DNA of 37,525 bases from positions 1 through 37,525 of the IMG/VR virus record IMGVR_UViG_3300025030_000270. The stretch is one strand, 5' to 3'. The DNA is from a virus. Positions within the stretch are counted from its first letter, which is position 1. Every line of letters starts with the position of its first letter. The translations under genes were made by a program, and so were the position numbers. Positions 37,500 to 37,525 of this stretch are shown piece after piece. The notes beneath the pieces were generated by a model. It saw nothing but the letters and a program-made list of their open reading frames with translations, searched no databases and was not told where the DNA came from.

Positions 37500-37525
37500 A
37501 AACGCCGCGCAACATGAGGGATTAT

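Noticed and set aside
37335-37517. Small frame over the right-end boxes
   Set aside because: It covers a terminator and transposase sites and has no ribosome site; the sequence is explained as non-coding.
37480-37525. Exact right terminus with a 5-bp target duplication
   Set aside because: Candidate CA ends at 37500 and 37514 give flanks AACGC and TGAGG, neither of which precedes a suitable TG in 1-280. The boundaries stay undetermined.
1-37525. CRISPR array, rRNA or tRNA genes, insertion sequence inside the prophage
   Set aside because: No regularly spaced repeats, no rRNA- or tRNA-like sequence and no second transposase were seen on reading the window.

Overview
The window is an almost complete Mu-like transposable prophage (a Mu-type myovirus) of about 37 kb. 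It has a CI-type repressor, a MuA-type DDE transposase and MuB-type ATPase, a Mor activator, GemA, and a Mu-ordered set of head, contractile-tail and baseplate genes. Most genes are GC-rich with Shine-Dalgarno starts. Composition, gene style and a 2[4Fe-4S] motif in a capsid gene suggest an anaerobic deltaproteobacterial host of the Geobacter type; this is inference, because no host gene is visible.

Layout. 1-280: left-end region with TTTGGCAGT boxes (probable transposase sites) and G-tracts. 344-2949: membrane-protein cargo gene, repressor on the minus strand, overlapping divergent promoters, an arginine-rich small protein, an unknown minus-strand gene, a Ner/Cro-like 59-aa HTH protein and an array of CTAACGGACA operators. 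2913-6869: transposase, MuB-like ATPase and two small DNA-binding proteins. 6866-11486: many small early genes, a DUF3164 protein, two modules resembling integron gene cassettes (one encoding a NADAR-domain protein) and GemA. 11489-12397: an AT-rich foreign gene with a CoiA-like zinc-binding N-terminus. 12394-13511: a CxxC protein and Mor. 13512-13720: a promoter, a terminator and a second hairpin at the early-to-late boundary. 13721-15188: lysis region (endolysin candidate, two lipoproteins, phospholipase A2-like protein). 15190-20997: DksA/TraR-like protein, DUF2730, VpaChn25-type protein, small and large terminase, portal, gpF-like and gpG-like proteins. 20998-25594: structured leader, protease/scaffold, capsid, decoration and connector genes. 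25771-34641: sheath, tube, frameshifted chaperone, tape measure, DNA circularisation protein, hub, spike and baseplate. 34655-37214: tail-fibre-region genes, including a beta-helix protein with a signal peptide. 37215-37525: terminator and right-end boxes.

How it works together. The repressor and early promoters overlap head-on with a palindromic operator, forming a lysis/lysogeny switch. Early transcription makes transposase and ATPase for replicative transposition and ends with Mor, which should activate late lysis and virion genes. The transposase would act on TTTGGCAGT boxes found direct at the left and inverted at the extreme right.

Most unusual items: a ferredoxin-like 2[4Fe-4S] domain inside the Mu I/Z-type protease/scaffold gene, placed exactly at the N-terminus of the internally initiated scaffold; cassette-like modules with attC-like ends at 9299-10983; a group XIV-like phospholipase A2 in the lysis region; and a Mu-type +1/-2 frameshift in the tail chaperone gene. 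The exact prophage termini and target duplication could not be fixed.
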